Source: Hippasteria phrygiana (lineage: Eukaryota > Echinodermata > Asteroidea > Valvatida > Goniasteridae). From it: 64,000 nucleotides of DNA. Of this stretch, positions 45,925 to 57,310 are shown in pieces (the first letter of the stretch is position 1; every line of letters starts with the position of its first letter). Made by a program: the position numbers and the translations under genes. Location: contig JAZGUH010001198.1 of the NCBI GenBank assembly GCA_037893225.1, forward strand, positions 1-64,000, written 5' to 3'. The notes beneath the pieces are model-generated. The model saw only the letters and a list, made by a program, of their open reading frames with translations, made no database searches and was not told the DNA's origin.

Positions 45925-46718
45925 AGTAGAGTTCTCATACACGCTAATGATGAGAGTAATTTAGTGTGAGTATCCCGGAGGGAAGGTCTTCAAGAAGCCT
46001 ATGTGATTTAAATGGGCATGCCATTTAGTTTTGTTGCAATAATATTTCTACACCCTGTGCAGTTTCAGTTAGCTGTGGTAATCTTGAAACGTCTTGAAAT
46101 TTCTTTTCCCCATCGGGTATGATAAAAGCTTGATTTCTTGTGTATAACACAAAGTCCACATTGGTCAGCGTGCTGCATGGTGAATTAGGCTGGATTTGAC
46201 ACCCAATTCTCACATATCCCTCAATTCATTCTGAGGTTTTAGAGGATTTTTGTAGGATTGGGGTCAGTAGAGCTCGAGTTTTATTTCCCTTGAAAACACA
46301 AAGAATGTTTCCGCACAGTGGCTGATTTGGGAGATTCATTAAAACCCTCCTACTCCGGGGGACAAAGTTCTCTGTAATATGTGTGACACTTCATACCTTT
46401 TAGATATTCTCATAAGGGTTTGAAGTGTTTGTACTACGTGGAGTAATTTATGCATGGATCAACTGGAGGGAAGGTACACTATTCAGCCCTATTACAGCGT
46501 GAAGTATTTAGGAGGGTCCCCCATTACAAATTTCTAAGGATGTGACGTTTACACGTTTAAAAGTTTAAATCCGTTTAAAAACATTTCCCAAATGTTTAAA
46601 TGCAACTCAAATTTCAAAAATTGGACCTTGTATTTACGCAATCTACCCTCCAGTTTTATTTACAAAGAATCTACGATGTTTGTAAATCTATTTAATTTAC
46701 AAAGCCTGTTCAGTATAA

Positions 46719-46830
46719 AACCGGAGGTCGCAGGTTCGAATCCTGCTCCTGCCAGTTTCTTTGTTCACTTTGAAAATGTATTCAAATTTACCTAGTCCGT
46801 TTCTCTTGTGGATTGTTTGACGAATTAATT
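46719..46830 (+). repeat. SINE 3' half
   Basis: ACCGGAGGTCGCAGGTTCGA followed by ATCCTGCTCCTGCC and the tail GTTTCTTTGTTCACTTTGAA ... TTGTGGATTGTTTGACGAA, the same tail as at 32365-32565. The tRNA 5' half is missing. Confidence 0.8.
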
Positions 46831-47702
46831 TACAAAGCATTAGAAACGCCTTAAGTACTTGATCACATTTTAAGAAGTTTAATTGATACATCTCTCAATG
46901 ACCGGTAACTACGGTATCTATTGTGTCAATGATACAGATTGTATACAATTAAATGTGTTTCATGTTTTCAATACGCCGCTGCGCCAAGATCAATGCTCGG
47001 TGCGGAAATGTTGACTAAACGTTTAAACATCACAGGAAAGTTTTGCTGAACGTTTATCAAATTATACGTAGATTCCCATCCTTACAAATTTCAAAGGGTT
47101 TGAAGGGTCAGAGACGAGTAGGGATAAGGTTCCTAGCTAGAATGGCAAGGCAATTAAGATCAGTCTTTTTTTTACATTTAGCATGTAGTTAAATGGATTT
47201 AGTGTACACGCATATGCACAAATGTAAAGGTGGCAGTAAGGGCACATTTTCCTTTTTCTGGCTGGACTGCCAAGATGAAGGCACAATTAATAATACATTT
47301 GAGCTCGGGGCTTGAACAAACTAAGAATTGGCCGCGATAATGCCAAGGTGAGTTTAATGTGGGAATTTGGGTCAGGACTGACAAAGAAATGGCCGGAATA
47401 GGGCAGGTGGCCACTGTTTCAAGGTGGCCACTGTTTCAAGGTTTAGTAGGCAGGTTTAATGGTATGGATTGCCCGCTGGAATTTAACTCGACCTTTGTGC
47501 CACACAAATCTTGCACACACTGGTGGCGTATTATTTGAAAATGAACCCGGTTTTAACTGAGCAGGTTAGTTTGAAATATGAGTTTATTCTTACAAGAAAG
47601 AAAAGGTTCAGTATTGAAGCTTTTCAAATGCCTGTACAAACAACTGCACGCTGAATTGACGATATACAAAAGTACGTACTACAGATACAGAAACAAGTAA
47701 AA

Positions 47703-47846
47703 CAGGCATGCAACTTTTCCTCGGATCAGCTGATTTCCTCGTTTTTCACTTCACACTTATACCATTAAAAATTGAAAAACACTGTACAAAGTCTTGTAAA
47801 GATTAGAATGTCCTCGTTTTTTTGTTAATTCCAAGTTGCATGTCTG
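47703..47846. mobile_element. 144-bp MITE with CAGGCATGCAACTT ends
   Basis: CAGGCATGCAACTT and its inverted partner AAGTTGCATGTCTG bound the element; the flanks AGTAAAA / AGTAAAC suggest a 7-bp duplication with one change. The same left end occurs near 35957. It ends 42 bp before the candidate alternative exon. Confidence 0.65.
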
Positions 47847-47888
47847 AGTAAACGCACGAAGTAATATTTATATATTTTTTTCCTACAG

Positions 47889-48178
47889 AGGCAGAGATTA
47901 CTGGGCTTTACCAGGGGGACCCACCCAAATTACACACACATTCCCAGGGCTTGTCCAAGGTAGAAAGAAAACAAAACTCGACACAACTTGAAGGGATGTC
48001 AGACCGGCTGGACGGCAAGCTGTGCCCAACTAAAGTTCTCTGCACTCCCGAGTGTTCAGTTTGCACCTGTGTCGGTCACTGGCCCCACATTGCCTATAAA
48101 GCGACTCCACCTTTAATGAGATCGAATGAGATAAAACGGGTGGGGAGGGTGTGGCGGTTAGAGGGAGGGGAGGGGTGA
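47889..48178 (+). CDS. Candidate alternative terminal exon of 14-3-3 gene 1
   Basis: A strong acceptor (a T-rich tract, then tcctacag) opens a frame that, in the phase left by exon 5, reads DEAEITGLYQGDPPK and stays open for 96 codons to TGA at 48176-48178. The first residues resemble the zeta-type tail (TQGDEAEAG). The rest, including a Cys cluster CTPECSVCTC, is not recognised. It could equally be 3' UTR or chance; only transcript data can decide. Confidence 0.35.
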
Positions 48179-48399
48179 ATCAACAATATGTAGTTAATGT
48201 ATGTTCATAAAAAAAAATAAAAAATTCAAACGGCGCCCAGTGTTCTCACAAAATGTCTTTCGAAGGGTTTGTTCAGTTTGTGTGGAACATACAAAGCCAC
48301 GTAGTGCCGTAGTTTATACATGTTACAATACTACTGTATGTTTAGGCAGTTGCTGTTTCCTCAATGGGAAAGGCTTACCAGAGTGAGAGCATTTGCCAT

Positions 48400-48507
48400 T
48401 TTGAGATATGGCGGACACAATAGGAGGGTGCTATTTGATTTGGGGGATGCAAACTGTTTACCCAACTCGAATAGCGCCCTCCTATTGTGTCCGCCATATC
48501 TCAAAAA
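48400..48507. repeat. 108-bp inverted repeat
   Basis: TTTGAGATATGGCGGACACA plus ATAGGAGGG is matched by its inverted copy across a ~45-base loop; probably a small MITE. Confidence 0.7.
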
Positions 48508-48810
48508 GGCTAATTGGATGAAGTGTAGGAGATTAGATTGTGTCCTTATTCCAGCCAGCTGGTTGGCTTATTTGAAATTTGTCAAGTGGAAATGTGTGTT
48601 GAAGACCATTACACAAAGCCTCATGGGAGGGGGATGGATTTATTTTGCCGCAATTTTGGCCCAGATTTGCTTTCCCTATGTGAATGGTACGCCGAGCTTG
48701 TATTAATGCCATAAAATGCACTGGGTATGAAGGGGAGGTGTGTCGGGGGTTTTGAATCCGCGGAAACAGTCGAAAGCAGATGTGGCCAACTCGATGGGGA
48801 TTGAATTACA

Positions 48811-49024
48811 GTACATTGCAATTGAAAGTTAAACCCGAGAATAGGGCATTTCTTTTCACACTTTTTCTCTTCCCAAAGAATTCATTTTCATTTTCACAGA
48901 GTGGGAAACAGTTTTCACACCCTTTCACAAAGGGGGAGAACAATTTTCACACCTTTTCACAGAATTCTTTTCACAAAATTTCCCAGTGTTAACATTTCGC
49001 ATTAACTTTCAATTGCAACGTACA
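48811..49024. mobile_element. MITE with GTACATTGCAATTGAAAG ends
   Basis: GTACATTGCAATTGAAAGTTAA-type end at the left and its inverse TTAACTTTCAATTGCAACGTAC at the right; the interior is repeated TTTTCACA words. It abuts the next element at 49021. Confidence 0.6.
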
Positions 49025-49243
49025 CTAAAAATGTACCAACCTTATTGACACGTTTAAGCACCACGACATGGTTAGATTTAACGTTTAGCTTTGTGACACT
49101 TTTTAGAAACCATGTTTAGAAAAAGTGTTTAAATGCAAAACGTGTTATGTAAACGTTAAGTCTAAACATGTCGTGGGCTAAACGTGTCAAAAAAGTGGGT
49201 ACAAGAAATGTTTAAAATCTAAACGTCATTTTTACAGTGTACT
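49021..49243. mobile_element. MITE with TACACTGTAAAAAT-type ends
   Basis: TACACTAAAAATGTACC at the left and CATTTTTACAGTGTA at the right; the interior alternates inverted AAACGTGT / ACACGTTT words (GACACGTTTAAGC, GGCTAAACGTGTC). Confidence 0.55.
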
Positions 49244-52200
49244 GTATATGGATGTCTCATATTGGTAGCACGGATTTCATAGGCACAATTGTAGAACATT
49301 GTGCATGTAGATGCATAGCACATCCTGTGTATAGTTTCAAGTATTGGTGAACTCTTAATTAAGACCTCTCATTCTGTAAATCCGAACAGATACTGCAAGA
49401 AACTAGCTGTCACTGCTGTTCTGTAGTCCCAGAAATCGTTGACCCAGTGTTAAACATTTTCAGTGTCCAGACCAAAAAAGTTGACCTACTTGAAAAAGCA
49501 CCTCCTTATTGTGAAAGAAGAGAACAAATGTTGCATTTCTAAAGAAAAAAAAAGTTGACCAAAATTGTAAATGTAAAAGTTGAGGTTTTTGTCACGTCAG
49601 TTCCCCCCCCCCCCCCCTCCCCCTTTTTTTTGGTGAGAACACTGAGTGAGTGTGTGTGTGGAGTAGGCCTTTCCGTTTCCCTGCCGATTAAATAAATAAC
49701 TTGGTTTTTTTTGTTTTTTTATTTCTGTTTTAACGGCAGCTGTAATATGGTGCCTAGTGTTGTCGACATAAATGTGTTAATCATTTATTATTTTGATAAA
49801 ATGTGGCAAGTATATTACTGAGGTTTTTTTCCCGTTTTGAGTGACGTAAGTAGTTAGTGTTTTTATTATTTAATGTTTGTTACCTCTGTGTTTTGTTTTT
49901 CAGGGATGGGCTTTGTTTATTTGAGGGGCTGTCGTGATAAATTTTAAAGAAGTGTGTACACTTAGGATAGAATGTTTTTTTTTTATTTATTTATTTATTT
50001 TTTTTTTTTTAGTACAACAGCGTTTTGCATATACAGTGGCATCTTCCAGTACCGAATGACTTGGTGTCTGGTGTGGAATTATCCTATATGCTGTACTTTT
50101 CAGTGCTTCTTCCTTTTGTTTATTGCTCTTGCTTCTAGTGAATAACATGGGGAAAAAAAGTGCTGTGAAATTCAAACCTAGTACCAAAAAAGGGATTTTT
50201 GTAATGCCTTATCTTGCAATGTCTGGTTTAACAAGAGTCGCGGTAGAAAATGCATATTTTGTGTATGGACAGTTATGTCTAATACCAGAGGGCCTCGTTG
50301 CCTAGCAGAAATATGGAAGCCTGCCGTAGCATATGCATACCCCCCCCCCCCCCCCCCCCCCCCTGCATTACGTGTTCGTGTATTTGGGTCAAAGTGTGCG
50401 CGCTCACGATATTCGGTCCCAATCAGTTTGGTTTTATTGGTTGAGACGCATGTTTAAAAATTGTGGGTGAACAGGCCACTATCTCGCGTGAACATTTCCT
50501 ACACCGTACATGCACACAATGTACATGTATATTGTGTTTCGTGCCTACATGAAAATGTGAAGAACAGGCTGTCGCATACAGCTAAATGCATCATTACAGG
50601 GACAACAATGTAAGATAACTAGCTGTAACACAAAGCTGGTATTCTTCATGTAGACACTATAGACTTGCCTGCTAAATACTGATTGTATTTCAAAATCTCT
50701 GTCAGCATTGTTTTAAGTTTCATGCGCTGTACCCTCTCTTTTTCTTAAAAAAAACCATACAAAATCTGTGAGCTTATATGTCATTAAACATGCTTGTTAC
50801 CGAACGGATATGCTCAGGTGGTAAAGTGTACATCTATTTATTTTGTTGGGTGTACAGGACAAATAAAAAACACCGGGGAAATGTGTGTTTACCGAAAGAA
50901 GTTTTGGACGTGTGCAGTGCTCAAAGCAATTGGGTCTCCTTTTGATGAATCAACACTGGTAGTAGATGTTGTAATTAGTGAAGCACTTTATTTTGTTTTG
51001 GGCTGCTTAAATATACACGTGTAGAATGGGCGGGGCTTAGATGACAGCATGGGGTTGTTGCCGGCATTTCTGCTACAATGTTTACTCATCTGTGTGAGGC
51101 ATACCTTTAAAAGTTAACGAAATAAATCTACCTGATTGATGTAATCGGCCATATTCAGGTTTTCAGTTCCCGTCTTAATGAGCATTTATTTTATTATAAA
51201 GAACCGTCATTGATCCTGATCTCAAATGTAATTTCATTAAAATAGATTACAGATGGTGGATAAATGACTTTCTTTATGCTCTATATCGTTTTAAATCACT
51301 TTCAGAATGTTCCTGTGGTACGAAATGTCTAATTACATTGGATAATTTGAATGAGTGCTGTTATAAGCACACAGTATGTAAGTGTAACTTATCCAGGGTT
51401 AAAGGTAATATACAACATTTGCTTTTTGCTGTCATTTTCAGAAATGAATGGATTTGGGGGTTAGTATTTTATAGCAAATATCCTGTAACAGTGACTTGTT
51501 TAAAGTTTTGTGTGCATAGAAGGGAAAGCGGAGAAAACAAAAAATATGCTGTTTTCGTAGTCTGGGTTCCTGACCATACTTCGGCAAAACGGAGCAATCG
51601 GGGAATTCTCAAGTCGGGGAACTAGACTTTCAAACGATTGTCGGGCGACAATTGCTGAAAATGGATGGGAAAAAAATCCACTTTTCTTGAAAATGACAGC
51701 ACACCAGGTGCCATGATTTCACAGGAAGCTTGAGACTATTTAATTAGTCAAGTAAGGTATTTCATAATAATTTTGTAGTTTTTTTTTTAATGTTTGCAAA
51801 TGTATATTACCTTTTAAAAATGAGTACTGAAGCAACACTGATAGTTGAAACGTGTGTGGGTGTGTGTGTGTTGGGGTTGGGGGGGGGGGGGGGGGAATTC
51901 CATAGAGTACCCATTGAAGGACTTGAATTTTTATATTAGTTCTAAGTTTTCGGGAGTCTTCAAACACTGAACAATTTTTAAAGATGCTTGTTCACCTAAA
52001 ATCAAACGGGAAAATTTGCTAGCTCCCGCCTCAAACTGATATCCTGGGAACCATGCTTGGTTAAGATGTAGTGTTTTCAGTTTACTGACGGCCCACCCTA
52101 ACCCCATCCTGATAATGCATGCACTAGCTTAGTGAGGGGGGGGGGGGGGGGGGGGGGGGGCAGTCTCTGTCTCTCTGTTGCAGTTGTGCAGATAAGGGTT

Positions 52201-52727
52201 TAGACGACTGTCTGATCGCTAACAAGTTTCCTCAAGAAATAATACCACGCCCCCCCCCCCTAGCAGTCACAATGTGCCACTGTTCACCCAATCCGCCCTT
52301 GCACCAAAATCCTTGCTCCAAACATTTGTTTAGTGTATGCCTTGCTTCAATTTTAATAGTTGATTTTTTTGTGTGCAGCTACGTACATTTTGATCACTTG
52401 TTAGATATAGTTCTAAACTGCTATAGGGGAGGGGTGATATGGATCAGTGGTGCACCAGGGGGTGGGAGAGAACAAAAAGGTTGTCGTCTTTTTGTTTATA
52501 GTATAATTAGCATATCAAACGAGACCTAGCTTGCCCCCCCCCCCCCCCCCCGCACCCCTATACTCTCCTAAAGTGAAATATTGGGTCCAAATTCTGTCCG
52601 TTTTGGTTTTTTTTTATACGTGCCGGTAGCGCGCCTTCTCTACCCCGCCAGCCAACAAACGCTGTATTTTCAGGTGTGATTACTGACGTTTCCGGCCGAC
52701 GTATAGCTCGGGCGCACGGTACGGGCA

Positions 52728-52922
52728 CAGGGGTGCGTTTTGGCGGTCACAAACGCCATAAACCAAGAATTGGTTCCGTTGCTTCTTGTCGGTGAATTTC
52801 TTTGGGAATTTGAAATGGGCGAAAATTACGCATCATAATGAAATCCCCAAATTTGCAAAGTGATTAAACAAGGAGAAACAGCAGAACCAGTTTTCGGTTA
52901 TGACCGCCAAAACGCACCCCTG
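52728..52922. mobile_element. 195-bp MITE with CAGGGGTGCGTTTTGGCGG ends
   Basis: CAGGGGTGCGTTTTGGCGGT and its exact inverse at the right. CAGGGGTG ends are typical of hAT elements, but the 8-bp flanks do not match. Confidence 0.7.
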
Positions 52923-54055
52923 GTATCAAAAGAATAAATAACTTACTAGATCGGAAGCGCGTATAATACGCGCGTTTTGCCTGGGCGCCGCCATTAGATA
53001 GACACGTGGACAGGGCTAAAATGTGCACCCGTAATAGGTGTGATAGTGATTAAAATCATTGTTTGGCTAATGAGATGAAACTTTTTATTGCAAGGTTCGT
53101 CAGGAAATGAATGTGCAGTTACCTTTTTAGGCGAATGTTCCTTCTTTTTTTACTGTAGGCCTAAGGTTAAGTTTTTACCTCGGCTTCATGTTTCCCGAAC
53201 TGTGGAAATCGCCGCCAAAAAGACAAGCGGTATGAGAGGATTTTTACTTTTCTATTGCGCCCGTTGCCTCTAATTACTTAACAAAATGCATTTTTCCTTG
53301 CTCGTCGCCCTGTTCACGTGACTTTTTTAGCGCGTCCATGCACAAAAAATGCCCTACACTGTGAATGGTGCGCGCGCACGCGCTTTGATCTAGTTTTATA
53401 TATTCTTCTGACTACACCAGTGCAGTGCCCGTTCAAAATGTGCCTGTTCAAAACTAGTCTTAGGCCCAGGACCCTTGTGTTGTTATTTCGGCGCCCGCGC
53501 GCCAAATTCACTAACGTTGTATTCTCGAAATCCCGGCTTCGTACTAGTCTTGGTTCCAAGACGTCCTAGGCCTTAGCGGTGCGACGTATAGCGCGCACGG
53601 TCGGCGACAGCGCCCTCTATTTTTCGGACAGACATTTTTAAGAGTTCCTATTAAAATATAATTAAAATGTGAGCCCCAAATCCTATAGACTTGAAATCAA
53701 GTCGTTAGACACTGTCGTCTTTGTCCGCAGTCGCCACCGCAGTGACCAGCGCTGAGCCATTATGTTTATGATACCATGCAATGCGTTCAACGTTCCGCCA
53801 CGACATGCCCAGCCCTAACGACTTGACCCGATATGACTCTGGGCTGATATTCATACATGCGGCAAGCTCACTGCATTATGCATAACGTTCCATTGAGAGG
53901 GCCAATGGTAGCTCATCTGGCATAATAGGAATCATCCATGGGGATATCTTTTTCTCGATCAGTGTGTCTTTCTAATCCTGCATATTCCCTTTGTAATATT
54001 AATCTAAAGAGTACTTTATTTAGATAAACTAACTCAAAAGGTTATGGAGTCTTAC

Positions 54056-54369
54056 CTTGATGAAGTCAATACAGAAAGGGGCCAACTGATAAATCAGGGA
54101 TTTCCCGTACCCGGTACGGTGGATAGGCTCACGAAGGTGTCCTTTATACCATCCAGAAAACTCGTGATTGCCTCCGTTTGTTTGGGTTTCAGAGCACTCG
54201 AAATCCCCAGTTTTTTGCAATCCATGGTCAATGGAACCTCTCTATTTATACCTGTCGGTGCTTCCTCGACCAACACCTCCATTATTTCATTAGAGCGACA
54301 CGAAATCCGAAGAAATGACGAAGAAACGTGGAACTTTCCTTCGCAGCTAATAACGCGGGACGGTAACAT
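54056..54369 (-). pseudogene. RecQ-like helicase first-exon fragment, frameshifted
   Basis: The minus strand reads MDCKKLGISSALKPKQTEAI and DTFVSLST, then after a shift of frame TGYGKSLIYQLAPFCIDF and a perfect donor (aag|gtaaga). LKPKQ...I..F..G.D.FVSLPTGYGKS is the Q-motif/Walker A opening of RecQ-family helicases. The frames are separated by a 5-nt insertion at about 54108-54118. No following exon is seen. Such fragments are often carried in many copies by invertebrate genomes, possibly with transposons (inference). Confidence 0.6.
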
Positions 54370-55629
54370 GAATATTCATAATTCTCTTTATTCTTAACCA
54401 ATCAAACTGCACCATAAATAAATATTCATATTTTCTTGATTCTTAGCCAATAAGAGTGCTCCGTCCAAATTCGGTAGCAGGCATGGTGTCTTGTGCACAA
54501 GTTGCAGATGGTTCAAGTCGGTAATTGGCAGTCGACGCACGCGCGCACAGGCATTTGGGGCCGAGGTTGCACAGAACATCCCATATGTTATTATACCGCG
54601 CGCTGCACGAAACGCGGGAAATGCGGTATACACGCCGGCGGCGCAGGCAGACTAAAGCCGACCAATTACCGACTTGATTTCAAGTCTACAAATCCTAAGA
54701 CATATCCTGGATGCCTCATAGCTCACTGCATGCATTGCTCTGATTAAAGTGCCGATTCTCATCAGCGTGATGATCAACAGTAGGCCTTCCAAATGCCACA
54801 AATCACAGTGGGCGGTCTGTCTCAGCTGGTGCGGTTACAATAGACACATTATTTATTTAAAGGTGTGCTAAATTTCTGGGTTGAAGATTTGCAAACAGTT
54901 TAAGTTCATTTTTTTGGAGGGGGGGGGGACGGGGGGGGGACGGGGGGGGGGGGGGTTGTTTCCTAGACAGCAAGCATACGTCGAGATCTGACGTTGGTCC
55001 AATGTTTCTTCGTCGGTTAGTGACGTTGATACTATGTCGCGGGCCGACGTAAAATTGCTGTCTGGGTTTGTTTGGTTTTGTTTTTGGTTTTGTTTTGTGT
55101 TTGGGCGTGGTTTGGGTTGGGTTGGTCTGGTCCTGAAAAATAACTATTTTTGGGGACCGTTTTACTCTCCAATTCATGTCCGACGAAGGGAAATTACGGC
55201 CGTTCCTGTCCCCCTAATATCCTGTGCCTTGAACAACAGAGCACCGATCTTAACCACAGGGGGGGTTTCTGAAATTTGCCCAGAAAGGTGACTCCCAAAA
55301 TGTTTCGTCTGCGAAAAAAAATGGGGGGGGGGGGGCTGACACTTTTTCACCGTTGGTGGCGCCATTTAACCTGTTTGTTTTGTTCTTACCCACAGGCAAA
55401 ATAAGACCTGTAGGATTTCTGCTTTTTTGGTTTGCAACTTTAGGCGTATAGGCCCCTACAAGCAAAAAAAAAAAGAAATGGCAACGAGCCGCGTGGTTTC
55501 GAACCCCAAACCACCCCCACCCCCGCTGGCTACGCCTATGTACAATACAATATAACACTCCGAATTCCATTCGCAGCAGCCTAAAAAACAATTGTAGTTT
55601 AGGGACTGCATGTATGTAAAGTATCCTGG

Positions 55630-56616
55630 CCCAGAAGGGACATCACACATCGCAGATTTCTGCGCAGATTTTTGCGATGTCGCACATTTTATCGTACATT
55701 TCTTTGCAGATTTCTACGCAGATATTTGCAATGTCGCACATTTTATTGCACAAATTTTCTTTACAGATTTCGGCCAGATTTCGGCCGTGGATTCAGCCGC
55801 AGATTCAAAATCTCAAAAGCATCAAGTAAAAGGTGGTCAACAAAGTGTGTTTTTATACAAGTTTTTTTGGGGTTCCATCAACAAAATGTTTAAAGTTTTA
55901 GCAAAATTACACGTTTTTTTAAGCATAATCTAAATAACGAATATATTCTACATGCTTAAAATTTTGAGAAGAGCGATTACGTTCACTAATTAGCTTCTAA
56001 TCAAAGGAATAATTTTTGAGAACTTTTCATTCAAAAGTGCAGAAAATACTGTCGCTTTAAAAGTGAATGTACCTCACATTCTTCCCCCAAAGTGGATTAC
56101 TATTGCGGATTCTATCTTGCCAATGTACTGGACAGGCCCAATTCTTGGAGGGAGCAAATTCGGCCAACTAATTGGTTGCTATTATTGAGCTAATGACGAG
56201 TCGTTTTAAGAGTGCATTTTATGAACAAAACTGCCACTTTAAATGTTTCCTCAAAGTGGAATTTTATTCCATAATTCAACTGATACTGTACTGGGCATGG
56301 CGGCATGCCCTATGAGGGACGCCAAATCCGCCGACTAATATTAGCTGCTAATTATGGGGCTAATGACGAGTCCCTATTTTCGTGGGCACGAAAGTGCATG
56401 AAACTGCGTTTTCTGATCAACACCGCCACTTTAAACAGGAAATTAGTGGGCGGATCTGGCCCCCTCCAAAATATGGCTTGCCTATAAAAACTGCAAGTAG
56501 GCCTACATTGAGGACATCGCAAATATCTATACGCAGAAACCTGCGATAAAATGTGCGACATCGCAAATATCTGCACAGAAATCTGCGACGTGTGATGTCC
56601 CTTCAGGGCCACGGTA
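55630..56616. mobile_element. About 1-kb element with long inverted ends (GAAGGGACATCACAC)
   Basis: TGGCCCAGAAGGGACATCAC followed by ACATCGCAGATTTCTGCG is matched by inverted sequence at 56515-56616, giving TIRs of about 90 bp rich in GCAGATTT/GCGATGTCGC. The interior has two to three degenerate units with CTAATGACGAGTC and GCCACTTTAAA. No transposase is recognised. Confidence 0.72.
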
Positions 56617-57240
56617 ATATGGGCCAATGCAGTGATGGACCACCGACCAGTTGTGGCGTGGGTGTGGTCGGAAAAGTGGGCTTGCTTTACAAAATTTGGA
56701 TGTGCAAGACCCATCATCGCTGGCAACAATGTGAATTTCCAACTTGTGTAAGGCCTGAGTTAAAACTTACTGGAATCTGAAATAAGCCTAACTTCACAGT
56801 GCTCGAGCAGACACTTTAGGCCTTCTTGTCGAGCTTATGAAGCTAGGATATAGGCGCGCGCTATTTGTCGAAGTGAGCATCCCAGCATTCACCGCGTACA
56901 GCATGTACTTCCGGCTAGAGAAACATCCGCATATTATTTCATTTTCTTCCCGGGATTTTAGAATATTGCGAGAATGCTCGTAGAGAATGCGCTGCATAAT
57001 CATATAGGTGCGCTCACAATTAAACGAGGTTGTCTAGCCGGACAGCTGGTACCCTTCATCCGAACCCTTATTACCGCGTACAATGTGAATCGCACGTGCG
57101 CTGGAAGGTGACGCGAACCAATGTATTCCTGACAACTGCATCACAAATTAACCGCGTACAAGTCAGGAGAGGTAGAGTAAATTTGACGGCATTTTGGACC
57201 ATTTATCTAGGAAAGTTCTACGTCCTTTGGTCTTGTTATA

Positions 57241-57310
57241 ATGGGGGAAAGGACAAGGGAAGATCTTGCCTACATGGCAAGGCTAGCGGAACAAGCTGAG
57301 AGATATGATG
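57241..57310 (+). CDS. YWHAE: 14-3-3 gene 2, exon 1
   Basis: ATG at 57241 and donor gtaagaagc. The 70-nt length is identical to exon 1 of gene 1, and LAEQAERYD is conserved while the first 14 residues differ at about half the positions. Confidence 0.9.

Larger units (their letters stand above)
45925..57240. other. 14-3-3 gene 1 3' region and spacer to gene 2
   Basis: Holds the possible alternative tail exon (47889-48178), several MITEs and hairpins (46719, 47703, 48400, 48811, 49021, 52728, 55630), a RecQ-like fragment (54056-54369) and many poly(G)/poly(C) runs. A repeat shared in inverted orientation with 34.86-34.97 kb lies near 46340-46440. From 50.4 to 52.7 kb I recognise nothing beyond homopolymers. 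Confidence 0.55.

Noticed and set aside
53314..53569. Basic open frames on both strands near 53.4 kb
   Set aside because: Arg-rich translations reflect CGCG-rich DNA; no family, no splice signals.
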